The notes below the pieces were generated by a model that had not been told where the DNA came from, did not search any database, and saw only the letters and a list, made by a program, of their open reading frames with translations. A stretch of DNA of 63,267 bases from Novosphingobium sp. 18050 (GTDB lineage Bacteria; Pseudomonadota; Alphaproteobacteria; Sphingomonadales; Sphingomonadaceae), in assembly GCF_902706195.1 (NCBI RefSeq), contig NZ_CACSJO010000027.1, positions 1-63,267 of the forward strand. Reading direction: 5' to 3'. This document shows positions 33,566-43,240 of the stretch, in pieces. Made by a program: the position numbers and the translations under genes. Within the stretch, counting starts at the first letter, position 1. Each line of letters begins with the position of its first letter.

Positions 33566-36268
33566 ATGAAAAGGACTTTCGGATCCATCCGTCAGTGCGC
33601 GCTGATCGGCGTCTCGATGATCGCGCTCGCACCAATAGCCGCACTCGCACAGGTCGCACCTCAGGCTGACCCCGGTCAGGCAGATGAAGTACCGCTGAGT
33701 GAGAAGGAAATTCAGGAGATCATCGTAACGGGCACGTTGCTGCGCGGCGTCGCGCCGGCCGGCTCGCAGACGGTCTCTCTCGATGCGCAGGCAATTACCT
33801 CAGTGGGCGCCAACTCCACCGCACAGCTTCTCGCCAGCGTTCCCCAGACCGCATCGTACAACTCCGCGCCCATCGTATCGGCCATCAGTTCGAGCCAGAT
33901 CACCATCAACCGGCCGAACCTGCGCAACCTGCCGGGGACGTCGGGCGGGGGATCATCCACCCTGATCCTCGTCGATGGCCATCGCCTGCCCGGCATGGGC
34001 GTTCGCCAGACCGTTCCCGATCCCGACGCGATCGCGCCCGGTGCCATCGAGCGGGTCGAGATCGTGCTGGACGGCGGCTCATCGATCTACGGTGCCGATG
34101 CTGTCGGCGGCGTCATCAACTTCATCACGCGCAAGCGCTTCGACGGTATCGAGGCAAAGGCCCGCTATGGCTTTGCGGACGACTATCAGTCCCTCAACGC
34201 CGATGTCACCGTCGGCAAGACCTGGGACACGGCCTCCGTCTATGTCAGCTATGACTATGCCTGGCATGACTCGCTGTATGGCCGCGACCGCGATTACGTG
34301 CGCCGCCTCGACTACACGAACGGGCTTCCCTTCGACCTGACCTGCGGTGCGGGCAATGTCTCTATCGGAGCATCTATCTACGCCTTGCCCGGCCTGATGC
34401 CCGGCTCCGGCAACCGCTGCGATGTCAGCGATGCCCGCACATTCTATCCCAGCGAAGAGCGTCACTCGGTTTTCGCTGGCCTTTCGCTCGACTCCGGCGG
34501 TCCGATCACGTTCGACGTGCGCGCGTTCTACATGAACCGGGTCAACAAGGGCGACGGCGGCCCGATTACCGCCACCGCCACGATCGCGCCGATCAACCCC
34601 TTCGTCCCCGGTACGGTGTTCAATCCCTATTATCGCAACACCGGGGATGCCAACAGCTTCCAGGCCCAGTCGGTCTCGATGGACTTTTCCTCGGTCCTCG
34701 GCGCGCACACCAGCCAGCGTACCGCGCTTGAAACCTGGGGCATCACGCCGTCCATGTCGGCGGACCTCGGAAGCGGCTGGCAGCTGCGCTGGCTGGGGAA
34801 CTACGGCCGGGGCCGCTCCGAGGTCATGAACCAGAAGATCGACGACGGTACGCTGTCGACGCTGGTGCTGACCGGCAACTTCGATCCCTACAACCTGTCA
34901 AACCCCGCCAATTCCGCGGTGCTGCCGCTCGTCTCCAATTTCCTGGACTACGGCCTCGGCAAGAACGAGATGATCAACACCCGCGTAGTGGTCGACGGCA
35001 ATCTGGCCCATCTCCCCGGCGGCGACGTCAAGGTCGCGGTCGGCGGCGAATACAGTTACGAGAAGTACGAATCCCGGATCGACGGCACCGTCAGCGCAAG
35101 CGCGGTGGCCGATCTTCCGGTGAACAAGTCCAGCAGGCGCATCGCCGCCGTCTTCGGCGAGGTTCAGGTCCCGGTCTTCGGGGACGGCAACCGCAGCGCG
35201 GGAATCTACTCGCTGAGCCTTTCGGCATCGGGACGCTACGATCACTACAGCGACTTCGGCGGCACCTTCAATCCCAAGTTCGGGCTGACGTACGAACCGC
35301 TCGAAGGCGTGAAACTGCGCGGCAGCTGGGGCAAATCGTTCCAAGCCCCCAGCCTGGCGGACGGCGCCGACGCCGCACCCGCGACGATCTTCGCCTTCCC
35401 CTTCATCCTTTTCGCCAACCCGGCGGTGGCGCCCCTTCCCGGTCAGGCCCAGATCTTCCTGGGCGGCGGCGGCAACAACCTCAAGCCCCAGAAGGCCAAG
35501 ACCTGGTCGGCCGGTTTCGAGGTCGCCCCGCCCTCGCTGCCGGGGTTCGTCGCCTCGCTCAATTACTACAACATCCGGTTCAAGGATCTCATCGACATCC
35601 CGCCGGTGTTCAACCCCTCGGTCTTCTACACCCTGTTCACCGGCAACTACGTCATGAACCCGACGATCGCGCAGGTGAACGCGCTGGCATCGCAGGTGCC
35701 CGACGGGCTCGCAGCGGTTTCCCCCTACACCGTCACGCCAGGACAGGTATATTCGATAGCGGATGGCCGCCGCACCAACCTTGCCGCAGTCAACACCGAT
35801 GGCCTGGACTTCTCGCTGGCCTACGACCAGTCCACCGGCTTCGGCTCGGTCTACCTGCAGGTAAACGGCAACTACGTCCTCAACCGCAAGGAGCAGTCCG
35901 TTGCAGGAGCGGCCTTCGTCGATACGGTCAAGGCGCAGACCCGCTTCATCGTTTCGAGCACGCTGGGAACCAACGTCGGCAACCTGCGGGCGCAGGCTAC
36001 CTGGCGCCACCTTGGCGGATGGAACGTCGCCCCTCTCGCATCGAACCTCAACCAGTCGCGGATCAAGGCCTACGACACCATCAACCTGTTCGCGCAGTAT
36101 GACTTCAAGGGCAGCGGCGTGATGGAAAACCTCGCGCTGACCTTCAATGTCGACAATCTGTTCGACAAGGACCCGCCGCCATACAACGGCTCGCTGAACT
36201 CGCTGGACGGCTATGCGGTCACCAGCATCGGGCGGGTGTTCCAGTTCGGCATCAGCAAGAAATTCTGA
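33566..36268 (+). CDS. TonB-dependent outer-membrane receptor, probable carbohydrate or aromatic-glycoside transporter
   Basis: A 900-aa protein with ATG 33566 after GGGGGAGAG. It has a signal peptide (MKRTFGSIRQCALIGVSMIALAP, cleaved after ALAQ), then a TonB-box-like EIIVTGTLLRG, a plug domain (about 55-190, with LILVDGHRLPGMG and RVEIVLDGGSSIYGADAVGGVINFITR) and a 22-strand type barrel ending in the aromatic FQFGISKKF. It imports a large substrate using TonB energy. The neighbouring ROK repressor, esterase-like hydrolase, GH2 and GH3 enzymes point to an oligosaccharide or esterified plant glycoside rather than a siderophore; this is contextual inference. Confidence 0.9.
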   Translation: MKRTFGSIRQCALIGVSMIALAPIAALAQVAPQADPGQADEVPLSEKEIQEIIVTGTLLRGVAPAGSQTVSLDAQAITSVGANSTAQLLASVPQTASYNSAPIVSAISSSQITINRPNLRNLPGTSGGGSSTLILVDGHRLPGMGVRQTVPDPDAIAPGAIERVEIVLDGGSSIYGADAVGGVINFITRKRFDGIEAKARYGFADDYQSLNADVTVGKTWDTASVYVSYDYAWHDSLYGRDRDYVRRLDYTNGLPFDLTCGAGNVSIGASIYALPGLMPGSGNRCDVSDARTFYPSEERHSVFAGLSLDSGGPITFDVRAFYMNRVNKGDGGPITATATIAPINPFVPGTVFNPYYRNTGDANSFQAQSVSMDFSSVLGAHTSQRTALETWGITPSMSADLGSGWQLRWLGNYGRGRSEVMNQKIDDGTLSTLVLTGNFDPYNLSNPANSAVLPLVSNFLDYGLGKNEMINTRVVVDGNLAHLPGGDVKVAVGGEYSYEKYESRIDGTVSASAVADLPVNKSSRRIAAVFGEVQVPVFGDGNRSAGIYSLSLSASGRYDHYSDFGGTFNPKFGLTYEPLEGVKLRGSWGKSFQAPSLADGADAAPATIFAFPFILFANPAVAPLPGQAQIFLGGGGNNLKPQKAKTWSAGFEVAPPSLPGFVASLNYYNIRFKDLIDIPPVFNPSVFYTLFTGNYVMNPTIAQVNALASQVPDGLAAVSPYTVTPGQVYSIADGRRTNLAAVNTDGLDFSLAYDQSTGFGSVYLQVNGNYVLNRKEQSVAGAAFVDTVKAQTRFIVSSTLGTNVGNLRAQATWRHLGGWNVAPLASNLNQSRIKAYDTINLFAQYDFKGSGVMENLALTFNVDNLFDKDPPPYNGSLNSLDGYAVTSIGRVFQFGISKKF

Positions 36269-36347
36269 CCTATCGAACGGCCGTAGCCGCCTGCTCCGGC
36301 ACGCGCCGACGGCCCGCCTCCCTAACCTGAAAATACGGAGCCTTTCC

Positions 36348-38504
36348 ATGAAACGCGCGTGCGACAAGACCGATACCAACGACAGAACCGGCAGATTCCT
36401 GAAGCTCGCGTTCGCCTCCGCCGCGATCCTCGGGTCCGCCGCCGCGCAGGGATCGCCGGTCGACGCCCAGACCACGCCGGCCGCGACTTCCGCCGCGCCC
36501 GCTCCCGATCCCCTGTTTGCGCAGCCCTACATCGACGTGGACGAATGGCGCGATGCGCCGGTTCGCCATCGCTACGTGCATGGCGGTTTCAAAGGCACCG
36601 ACACGCGCTTCTCGTTCTATCTGCCGCCCAAGGAGCAGTACCAGGGCCGTTTTTTCCAGCACTTCACGCCGGCCCCGGACAACGAGAACCTGGCACAGAA
36701 ACCAACCTCGCCGGCCAATGACAAGATCACCTTTTCGATCAGCAGCGGCGGATATTTCGTCGAAACCAATGGCGGCGGCCCGGCCGTGGCTGGCTTCGGG
36801 TCCACTGATCCGACGATCGGCGCCTACCGCGCCAATGCCGCCGCAGCCCAGTATTCGCGCGTGGTCGCCTTGCAGATGTATGGCGGCAAGCGGCCCTACG
36901 GCTATGCCTACGGCGGCAGCGGCGGCGCCTACCGCACCGTCGGCTCGATGGAGAATACGCGCGGAGTCTGGGACGGTGCGGTTCCGCACGTTCTCGGCTC
37001 AAGCATGGCGATCCCCAACAGCTTCACCGTGCGCATGCACGCGATGCGCTTGCTGGCCGACAAGTTCCCCCAGATCGTCGATGCCATGGAACCGGGCGGC
37101 AGCGGCGATCCCTATGCCGGGCTGAACGCCGAGCAGACAGCGGCACTTCACGAAGTGACCCGCATGGGCTTTCCGCTCCAGTCGTGGTTCGGGTGGAAAA
37201 CTATGGGCATCCACGGCTTCGCGGCGCTCTACGGCGGCGTGGTCATGGCCGACCCCGGTTATTTCACGGACTTCTGGACCAAGCCAGGCTATTACGGCTT
37301 CGACCACCCCGAAAGCTTCACCGGATACCGGATGCAGCACAAGGCGACGATCGCCGCGCTGGTGACCGGCGCGGATGCCCAGCGCCAGAAGCTCGAAACA
37401 AGCGTCACCAACGGGAAGACCAAAGGCAACGTCGATGACAGCTATGCCGCCCTGCAAGGCAAGGAGGCGCAATATGTCGTGGCCGTCCGCCTTTCGTCGA
37501 CGCCTCCGGCGATCCAGTTCCTTGGCGGCGATCTCATCGTCCTGTCCGGCGCAGCAAAGGGCACACGGCTGACCCTGAGCCGGATCGAGGGCGACACGGC
37601 CGTGTTCGGGATCGTCGACCCGGCCGTGGCTGCGAAGCTGGCCAACGGCGACGAGGTGCAGGTCGACAACAGCAACTTCCTGGCAGCGCAGACCTACCAT
37701 CGCCATCAGGTGCCGGGACCGGAATTCAAGGTCTGGGACCAGTTCCGCGGACCTGACGGCAAGCCGATCTATCCACAGCGCCCGATGCTGCTGGGCCCGC
37801 TCTTCACCAAGGCCACGGCAGGCTCGGTTCCGGAAGGCAACTTCGAGGGCAAGATGATCCTTGTCGAATCCCTGTGGGACCGCGAGGCCTATCCCTGGTC
37901 CGCCGACTGGTACCGGGCGCGGGTCGAAAAGCACTTCGGACCGAAAGCCGACGATCATTTCCGTCTCTGGTTCACCGACCACGCCCTGCACGGCGACAGC
38001 GATACGCAGGAGGATGCGATCCATACGGTCAGCTACGTGCCGGTACTCAACCAGGCGCTTCGCGACGTGGCGCTCTGGACCGAAAAGGGGATCGCTCCCC
38101 CCGCCTCGACGAGCTACAAGTACGATGACGGCCAGATCATTGTCCCGCCGACCGCTGCGGCGCGCCGCGGCATCCAGCCAGTGGTCTCGCTCAAGGCCAA
38201 TGGCGGCGAGCGTGCGGATATCAGCGCCGGCCAGACCGTGACGTTCAAGGGCACGATCGAAGTGCCACCGGGCACCGGCACCATCATCGCGGCGGAATGG
38301 GATTTCGAGGGCGCGGGGACGTTCACCGGTCGGTCAGACATCAAGCCCAACGCCAGGACAGCCACCGTCACCATCACCCACAGGTTCGACAAACCCGGCA
38401 CCTATTTCCCCGCCCTGCGCGGCATTTCGCAACGCGACGGGGATAGGAAGACCCCGTTCGGCCGCATCCAGAACCTTGGAAGAGTTCGCGTGACCGTGAA
38501 ATGA
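36348..38504 (+). CDS. Exported tannase-like alpha/beta-hydrolase with C-terminal PKD-like domain
   Basis: A 718-aa protein. The start at ATG 36348 (MKRACDKTDTNDRTGRFLKL) gives an export signal and follows GGAG; longer openings run into the receptor gene. YGYAYGGSGGAYRTVG near residues 184-199 contains a Gly-Gly-Ser-Gly-Gly elbow with the putative nucleophile Ser, and DHALHGDSDT near 545-554 may supply the His. This resembles tannase/feruloyl-esterase-like enzymes, though I cannot fix the exact family. The last 90 residues (GTIEVPPGTGTIIAAEWDFEG) look like a PKD beta-sandwich. It lies 79 nt after the TonB receptor, same strand. A role in removing ester groups from a plant substrate is inference. 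Confidence 0.7.
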   Translation: MKRACDKTDTNDRTGRFLKLAFASAAILGSAAAQGSPVDAQTTPAATSAAPAPDPLFAQPYIDVDEWRDAPVRHRYVHGGFKGTDTRFSFYLPPKEQYQGRFFQHFTPAPDNENLAQKPTSPANDKITFSISSGGYFVETNGGGPAVAGFGSTDPTIGAYRANAAAAQYSRVVALQMYGGKRPYGYAYGGSGGAYRTVGSMENTRGVWDGAVPHVLGSSMAIPNSFTVRMHAMRLLADKFPQIVDAMEPGGSGDPYAGLNAEQTAALHEVTRMGFPLQSWFGWKTMGIHGFAALYGGVVMADPGYFTDFWTKPGYYGFDHPESFTGYRMQHKATIAALVTGADAQRQKLETSVTNGKTKGNVDDSYAALQGKEAQYVVAVRLSSTPPAIQFLGGDLIVLSGAAKGTRLTLSRIEGDTAVFGIVDPAVAAKLANGDEVQVDNSNFLAAQTYHRHQVPGPEFKVWDQFRGPDGKPIYPQRPMLLGPLFTKATAGSVPEGNFEGKMILVESLWDREAYPWSADWYRARVEKHFGPKADDHFRLWFTDHALHGDSDTQEDAIHTVSYVPVLNQALRDVALWTEKGIAPPASTSYKYDDGQIIVPPTAAARRGIQPVVSLKANGGERADISAGQTVTFKGTIEVPPGTGTIIAAEWDFEGAGTFTGRSDIKPNARTATVTITHRFDKPGTYFPALRGISQRDGDRKTPFGRIQNLGRVRVTVK

Positions 38505-38597
38505 CGCGTCCGGCGAAGCTCGGTCAAACGTAAGAGGATATGGCCGGTTGACGGTCGGAGAGCCGGCGGTGGAGCACCCCGAATTGCATTTGCATGT

Positions 38598-38741
38598 CGG
38601 GGCGACTTCCGTCGCCGGTCGGCCCTCTCGCGCGCCAAGGGCATCCTGGTCGACCACCTCCCCGAACTGGTGAAGGGCGACCAGATCGACGTGCCCCGCA
38701 GCAATATGCCTCGACACCACTATAGCGAGAAACAGGCTTGA
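38598..38741 (+). pseudogene. Relic of a small helical-domain gene
   Basis: In the 350-nt gap after the hydrolase gene, one + frame ends AKGILVDHLPELVKGDQIDV followed by PRSNM and a stop at 38739-38741. This aligns with AKAILAKHIPDIIRSEQIDM in the next gene (about 11 of 24 identical over the segment). No start codon or signal peptide is evident upstream, so it is a truncated copy of the same domain. The rest of 38505-38855 shows no other gene. Confidence 0.55.
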
Positions 38742-38855
38742 TCGAAAAAATACCGTAGCAATCGCTTGAGGAGCGTTATATATACGGATCGTACATTAAA
38801 TGCGTGCCAAGCAGAGATCTGCAAAGACGAACGTGAAGCGTGAGAGGATAATGAG

Positions 38856-39194
38856 ATGCGCGCATATCTGGTTATCGTGGCCGTCACCGCAGATTTGTTC
38901 GCCGGCGCAGGAGCGCAGGCCGCTGGAACGCCAACGACCGCAACCGCGCCGAACACTAGCCTCGCTGCCCCGCGATACACGGCCAAGGATAGGTATGTCG
39001 GAACGCTTCTGGACGATCCGGAAGCTAAGGCAATTCTTGCAAAGCACATCCCCGATATCATCAGGAGCGAGCAGATCGACATGGCGCGAAGCATGACGCT
39101 CAAGGTCATCCAGCAGTATTCGGCCGATCAGATCACCGATGCGAAGCTGGCGGCGATTGATGCCGATCTCACCAAGCTCCCGCCCAAGAAATGA
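38856..39194 (+). CDS. Small exported helical protein of unknown function
   Basis: A 112-aa protein with a short signal peptide (MRAYLVIVAVTADLFAGAGAQA). The mature part is mainly a compact helical domain: LLDDPEAKAILAKHIPDIIR, then SEQIDMARSMTLKVIQQYSA and DAKLAAIDADLTKL. I recall similar segments as tails of exported esterases and glycosidases in sphingomonads, but cannot verify this. It sits between hydrolase genes of the utilisation locus, and a truncated copy lies just upstream. Function not known; an accessory role to the neighbouring enzymes is inference. Confidence 0.65.
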   Translation: MRAYLVIVAVTADLFAGAGAQAAGTPTTATAPNTSLAAPRYTAKDRYVGTLLDDPEAKAILAKHIPDIIRSEQIDMARSMTLKVIQQYSADQITDAKLAAIDADLTKLPPKK

Positions 39195-39317
39195 TCCGCT
39201 GATCCGCGCGATTGCTGCTGTAGCCGGCAGAGTTCGGGTTCGGCTGTGCCGGTCACCGTAGGCGCGCAATAACCGGCGCCATCCATGCGCCGAATACAAG
39301 CAAGGACCACATCGACA

Positions 39318-39602
39318 ATGGATGCTCCGCTATATCCGCCCGCGCGGGCATTCGTAATGCCGCGGCGACTGCCCAGATTGCTCGATACGAAGGACACGGC
39401 CATCGCCGACCTGAAGGCGATCCCGCAGGCATGGGCCATCGTCGAAGCGGAGATACCCAATATCGAGGGACGCATCGGCAACGAGATAATCAAGCCGCAT
39501 CTCGGCAACTTCTCGTTCCGCTCGCTTCTCCAGTTCGGCGTGGTGAAGCCCGATGCGCTCGATCGCATCGATCAGAGACTGAAAGCGCTGGGTGAACGGT
39601 GA
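39318..39602 (+). CDS. Small helical protein, divergent paralogue of the preceding gene
   Basis: A 94-aa protein. ATG 39318 (MDAPLYPPARAFVMP) is chosen because the Pro-rich lead-in is compact; an in-frame opening at 39285 is possible. It has no signal peptide. The pattern LKAIPQAWAIVEAEIPNIEG, SFRSLLQFGVV, KPDALDRIDQRLKAL follows the same helix layout as the 38856 protein, so I read it as a divergent paralogue. Its stop overlaps the GH2 gene start by one base (TGATG), indicating coupling to the beta-galactosidase. Confidence 0.6.
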   Translation: MDAPLYPPARAFVMPRRLPRLLDTKDTAIADLKAIPQAWAIVEAEIPNIEGRIGNEIIKPHLGNFSFRSLLQFGVVKPDALDRIDQRLKALGER

Positions 39603-42100
39603 TGGCAAGCGACTTCCTTTCGACCCACAGAAGAAACGTGCTTGTGATGGCCGCGGTGACGGCCATGGGCGGCGTCCCCATCACGGCCGGGGCGGCAAAT
39701 GCGAAAGGCAGGCCAGCCGCTGAACCCGGCGGACGCCGCCAGCCATTCGACGAAGACTGGCGTTTCATGCAAGGCGACCAGACCGGCGCCGAAAGCCTGG
39801 CGTGGGACGATACTGGCTGGCGATCGGTCGACCTGCCGCACGACTGGAGCATCGAGGACCTGCCCGAGCAGACACCCGGCGCCGTCGTCGGGCCCTTCGA
39901 CAAGCGGTCCATAGGCGGGACCGCGACCGGTTTCACCAACGGCGGCGAAGGGTGGTACCGCAAGCATTTCCGGGTCGATTCCTACCCGTCCGACGCCAGG
40001 ATCGAGATCGTCTTCGACGCTGCTTACCTGATGACAGACGTATGGCTCAATGGCCGAAACGTAGGGGGCAGCGTCGCGGGTTACGCACCCTTTGCGCTGG
40101 ACCTGACGCCACACCTCGATCGTTTGGGCAACAACGTGATCGCCGTGCGCGTAAGGAATCTGGGCCGCAACAGCCGCTGGTATTCGGGTTCGGGCCTCTA
40201 TCGCTCGGTGGAACTCGATATCCTTCATCCAGCCTCAAGGGTTGAACGCTGGGGCGTGGCTGCCTGGACAAGCAAGCTTGAAAACGGGCGCGCCGTGGTG
40301 GACGTGTCGAGCGAAGTGGTGGGGCCTGAGAAAGGCGATACCCTGAGGTCCCGGCTCGTTGAGCCGGACGGCCGCATTGCGGCGGAGGTCAGCACGCCAG
40401 CGACGGCCGTGACCAGGCAGGCCCTGCACCTTCGCGGCCCTCGTCTCTGGTCGGCGGAGCACCCAGAACTCTATTCGCTGGAAACCGAACTCGTCAGAGG
40501 CGGGATCGTCCTCGACCGTCTGGTCCAGCCTTATGGCATCCGGATCATCGCATTCGACGCGGCGAAAGGAATGACGGTCAATGGCGAGAGGGTAAAGCTC
40601 AAGGGCGGCTGTCTTCATCATGACAACGGCCTGCTGGGGGCCTGCGCCTACCCGGACGCGGACAAGCGCCGCTTGCGTCTGCTCAAGGCGCGCGGCTTCA
40701 ACGCCATTCGATCGTCGCATAATCCGTCGTCCCGCAGCTTGCGCGAAGCCTGCGACCGTATCGGCATGTTCCTGATCGAGGAGGCGTTCGACGCCTGGCT
40801 CATTTCCAAGGAACCCCAGGACTTCGCCCAGCAGTTCCCCGAGCACTGGCACACGGTGATCGATGCCATGGTCCGCTCCGCCCGGAACAGCCCTTCGGTC
40901 ATCATGTGGAGCATCGGTAACGAAATACCGTTCCGGTCCACTGACGAAGGCGTCGAATGGCAGTGGAAGCTTGCCAATGCCGTAAAGCACCTGGACCCGA
41001 CCCGGCCGGTCACGGCCGGACTGAACGGTGTCCTTGGCAGCCAACTTATAGCAGGGGTTGAAACGGCGCGCCCGGGCCGGGCCGGAAAGGTGGACAATGC
41101 CTCCACCGTATTTCTGGACGTGCCCGGATACAATTATCGCCTCGAAGACATCGCGGCAGAGCAAACCGCCCATCCCGAACGCGTGGTCTACGCGTCCGAG
41201 ACTTTCGCGCGGGACCTCTACGATTATCAGGCCCTGCAGGACAAGGCGCCCTACTTTCTGGGTGAGTTCCTCTGGACGGCCATGGATTACCTTGGCGAAG
41301 CGGGGATCGGTGCTACCGCCCGTCTGAAGAACGGCGCGTACCCGATCTATCTCCCCGGCTTTCCCTGGGTCAACGCCTGGTGCGGCGATATCGACCTGAT
41401 CGGCGAGCAGAAGGCCTCCTCGCTTGCCCGCGACGTCGTGTGGGGAGTGAGCGATCTGGAAATCTGGGTTCGGCGCCCCGGTCCGGAGGGTACGTTCGAA
41501 TATGTCTCCAACTGGGGTTGGCCGGACGAACTGGCAAGCTGGAGCTGGCCCGGGTCGGAGGGACGAATGCTTGGTGTCGTCGTGCATGCTGCGGGTGACA
41601 CGGTGGAAGTTCATCTGAACGGCAGGCCCGTCGGGTCAAAAGAGCTTGGCCCTTCCGATCGCCGCCGGGCTGAATTCCAGATACCCTATGCGCCCGGAAA
41701 GCTGGAAGCCTTCAGCTACCGGGCCGGCCGGCGCATTGCGCACAAGGCGCTCGAAACGGTGGGCGCGGCCTCGCGCATCCAGATCGTTCCGGAGCGCCTC
41801 GACGCCGGCGCAGGACGCGGCGCATTGAGCTATTTCCGGATCGAAATCGTCGACGCGCAGGGACGCGTCCTTCCCGATGACCGGCGCCGGATCGACCTGG
41901 TCATCGACGGACCGGCCTCCCTGGCCGCTTTCGGCAGCGCAAGCCCCCTCGCAACGGGCTCCTTCCAGTCCGCCAGCACGGAAAGCTATCGCGGCCGGGC
42001 GCTACTGATTATTCGCGGGAACGGTCAGCGCGGCACGGTGCGAATCCATGCCAGAAGCGCGGGACTCAAGGGAGGCGGCGTGACCGTAGCCATGGCGTGA
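39602..42100 (+). CDS. GH2 family beta-galactosidase-like glycoside hydrolase, exported
   Basis: An 832-aa protein. ATG 39602 is coupled to the preceding stop. The N-terminus (STHRRNVLVMAAVTAMGGVP) resembles a Tat-type signal. The GH2 order is visible: a sugar-binding jelly roll (about 45-185; WRSVDLPHDWSIED, GGEGWYRKHF), an immunoglobulin-like domain, then the TIM barrel with RSSHNPSS, the acid/base Glu in WSIGNEIPFR (near 438) and the probable nucleophile Glu in YASETFARD (near 531). C-terminal beta domains follow. It should cleave beta-galactosides or related sugars in the periplasm; exact specificity is uncertain. Confidence 0.9.
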   Translation: MASDFLSTHRRNVLVMAAVTAMGGVPITAGAANAKGRPAAEPGGRRQPFDEDWRFMQGDQTGAESLAWDDTGWRSVDLPHDWSIEDLPEQTPGAVVGPFDKRSIGGTATGFTNGGEGWYRKHFRVDSYPSDARIEIVFDAAYLMTDVWLNGRNVGGSVAGYAPFALDLTPHLDRLGNNVIAVRVRNLGRNSRWYSGSGLYRSVELDILHPASRVERWGVAAWTSKLENGRAVVDVSSEVVGPEKGDTLRSRLVEPDGRIAAEVSTPATAVTRQALHLRGPRLWSAEHPELYSLETELVRGGIVLDRLVQPYGIRIIAFDAAKGMTVNGERVKLKGGCLHHDNGLLGACAYPDADKRRLRLLKARGFNAIRSSHNPSSRSLREACDRIGMFLIEEAFDAWLISKEPQDFAQQFPEHWHTVIDAMVRSARNSPSVIMWSIGNEIPFRSTDEGVEWQWKLANAVKHLDPTRPVTAGLNGVLGSQLIAGVETARPGRAGKVDNASTVFLDVPGYNYRLEDIAAEQTAHPERVVYASETFARDLYDYQALQDKAPYFLGEFLWTAMDYLGEAGIGATARLKNGAYPIYLPGFPWVNAWCGDIDLIGEQKASSLARDVVWGVSDLEIWVRRPGPEGTFEYVSNWGWPDELASWSWPGSEGRMLGVVVHAAGDTVEVHLNGRPVGSKELGPSDRRRAEFQIPYAPGKLEAFSYRAGRRIAHKALETVGAASRIQIVPERLDAGAGRGALSYFRIEIVDAQGRVLPDDRRRIDLVIDGPASLAAFGSASPLATGSFQSASTESYRGRALLIIRGNGQRGTVRIHARSAGLKGGGVTVAMA

Positions 42101-42279
42101 CACGTGTCCATATGCGGGCAGATCATGCCCATTCACGATGCGGGAAACGGAAAAACGTCTGTTTCCTGGGCTCATCGGCGGAACATGCCTTGCGTTACGT
42201 AATTGCGATGGCCGGCCAATCGCAAACTGCCAACCAAGTTTCCGGGTCCAATGTCGGGCCTTCACAACCGGAGATTTCC

Positions 42280-42369
42280 ATGACCAGTTCACGCCTCGAA
42301 GCCGCCGTATACGCCCTTCCCTTCGCTCTGGCAGCGCACATCGTCGCCTTTGCTCTCGTGCTTTCCTGA
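42280..42369 (+). CDS. Possible 29-aa single-span membrane peptide
   Basis: ATG 42280 follows GGAGA and encodes MTSSRLEAAVYALPFALAAH plus IVAFALVLS, a short cytoplasmic head and one hydrophobic span, ending 7 nt before the sterol-desaturase-like gene. Ribosome site, length and position suggest a real small membrane partner, but such a short frame could be chance. The preceding 42101-42279 holds nothing else I can name. Confidence 0.4.
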   Translation: MTSSRLEAAVYALPFALAAHIVAFALVLS

Positions 42370-42376
42370 GGTCTGA

Positions 42377-43186
42377 ATGTTCAAGGCATTTATCGACGGC
42401 GAGCAGGCACTGAACCTGTGGCTGGCTGCGTTCATCGTAACCGGTATTGTCGCGGGGGTCGCCTCGGGATTCTTCAAGGCACGCAAAATCCAGCCGCGCG
42501 GATTCAAATGGAAGATCTTCCGTAACGAGGCCGTGATCGCACTCGTCACGCTCGCCATATCCGGCAAGGTCATCGCTGCAGGCACGGGGTGGGCCAAGAG
42601 CCATGGCTGGATCACCTTCGATTCTAGCCCCGCCGCCTGGTGGACGATCCTGGGGGAATATGCGCTCTACTTCTTTCTGTTCGACACCTACTTCTATTGG
42701 CTGCACCGCTGGATGCACAAGGAGCCGGTCTATAGCTGGGTTCACAAGCTCCACCACAAATCGACCTCGCCGAACCTGCTGACGACGCTTTCGGTCAATC
42801 CACTGGAATCGATCATCAACGGTGGCTTCGTGCCCCTGTTTCTGGCGGCCTTCACGGTCCACGATGCGACCATGGCTCTGATCCTGCCGACCAACATTTT
42901 CATGGGCCTCTACGTCCACTCGGGATACGAATTCCTGCCCCGATGGTGGAACCGGACCTGGGCAACGAAATGGTTCATCTCCGCCACGTTCCATGACCAG
43001 CACCATCGCTACTTCACGGGCAACTTCGGCGGCTACACGACGATCTGGGACCGCCTGTGCGGCACCATGCGCAAGAAATACGAAATGGACTTCGAAGCCA
43101 TCAAGGACCGCGTTGCCGCCACGCGCGCAATCGGCGGCGGCACCCCCGGACAGGCCGCGCCTACCGGAGCAGAACTGGCAGACTGA
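42377..43186 (+). CDS. Sterol desaturase / fatty-acid hydroxylase superfamily membrane enzyme
   Basis: A 269-aa integral membrane protein with at least four hydrophobic spans and the di-iron His clusters HRWMHKE, HKLHHKS and HDQHHRY that define the superfamily. Members hydroxylate or desaturate lipids or carotenoids using oxygen. ATG 42377 is preceded by GAGG. It sits between the GH2 and GH3 genes, which is unexpected for a sugar-utilisation locus; its substrate is unknown and may be unrelated to the hydrolases. Confidence 0.88.
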   Translation: MFKAFIDGEQALNLWLAAFIVTGIVAGVASGFFKARKIQPRGFKWKIFRNEAVIALVTLAISGKVIAAGTGWAKSHGWITFDSSPAAWWTILGEYALYFFLFDTYFYWLHRWMHKEPVYSWVHKLHHKSTSPNLLTTLSVNPLESIINGGFVPLFLAAFTVHDATMALILPTNIFMGLYVHSGYEFLPRWWNRTWATKWFISATFHDQHHRYFTGNFGGYTTIWDRLCGTMRKKYEMDFEAIKDRVAATRAIGGGTPGQAAPTGAELAD

Positions 43187-43240
43187 TCGCGATTGCGCGG
43201 GGGCCTGGCTCCCGGAGCGACGCGGCGAAAAGGGGAGAGT

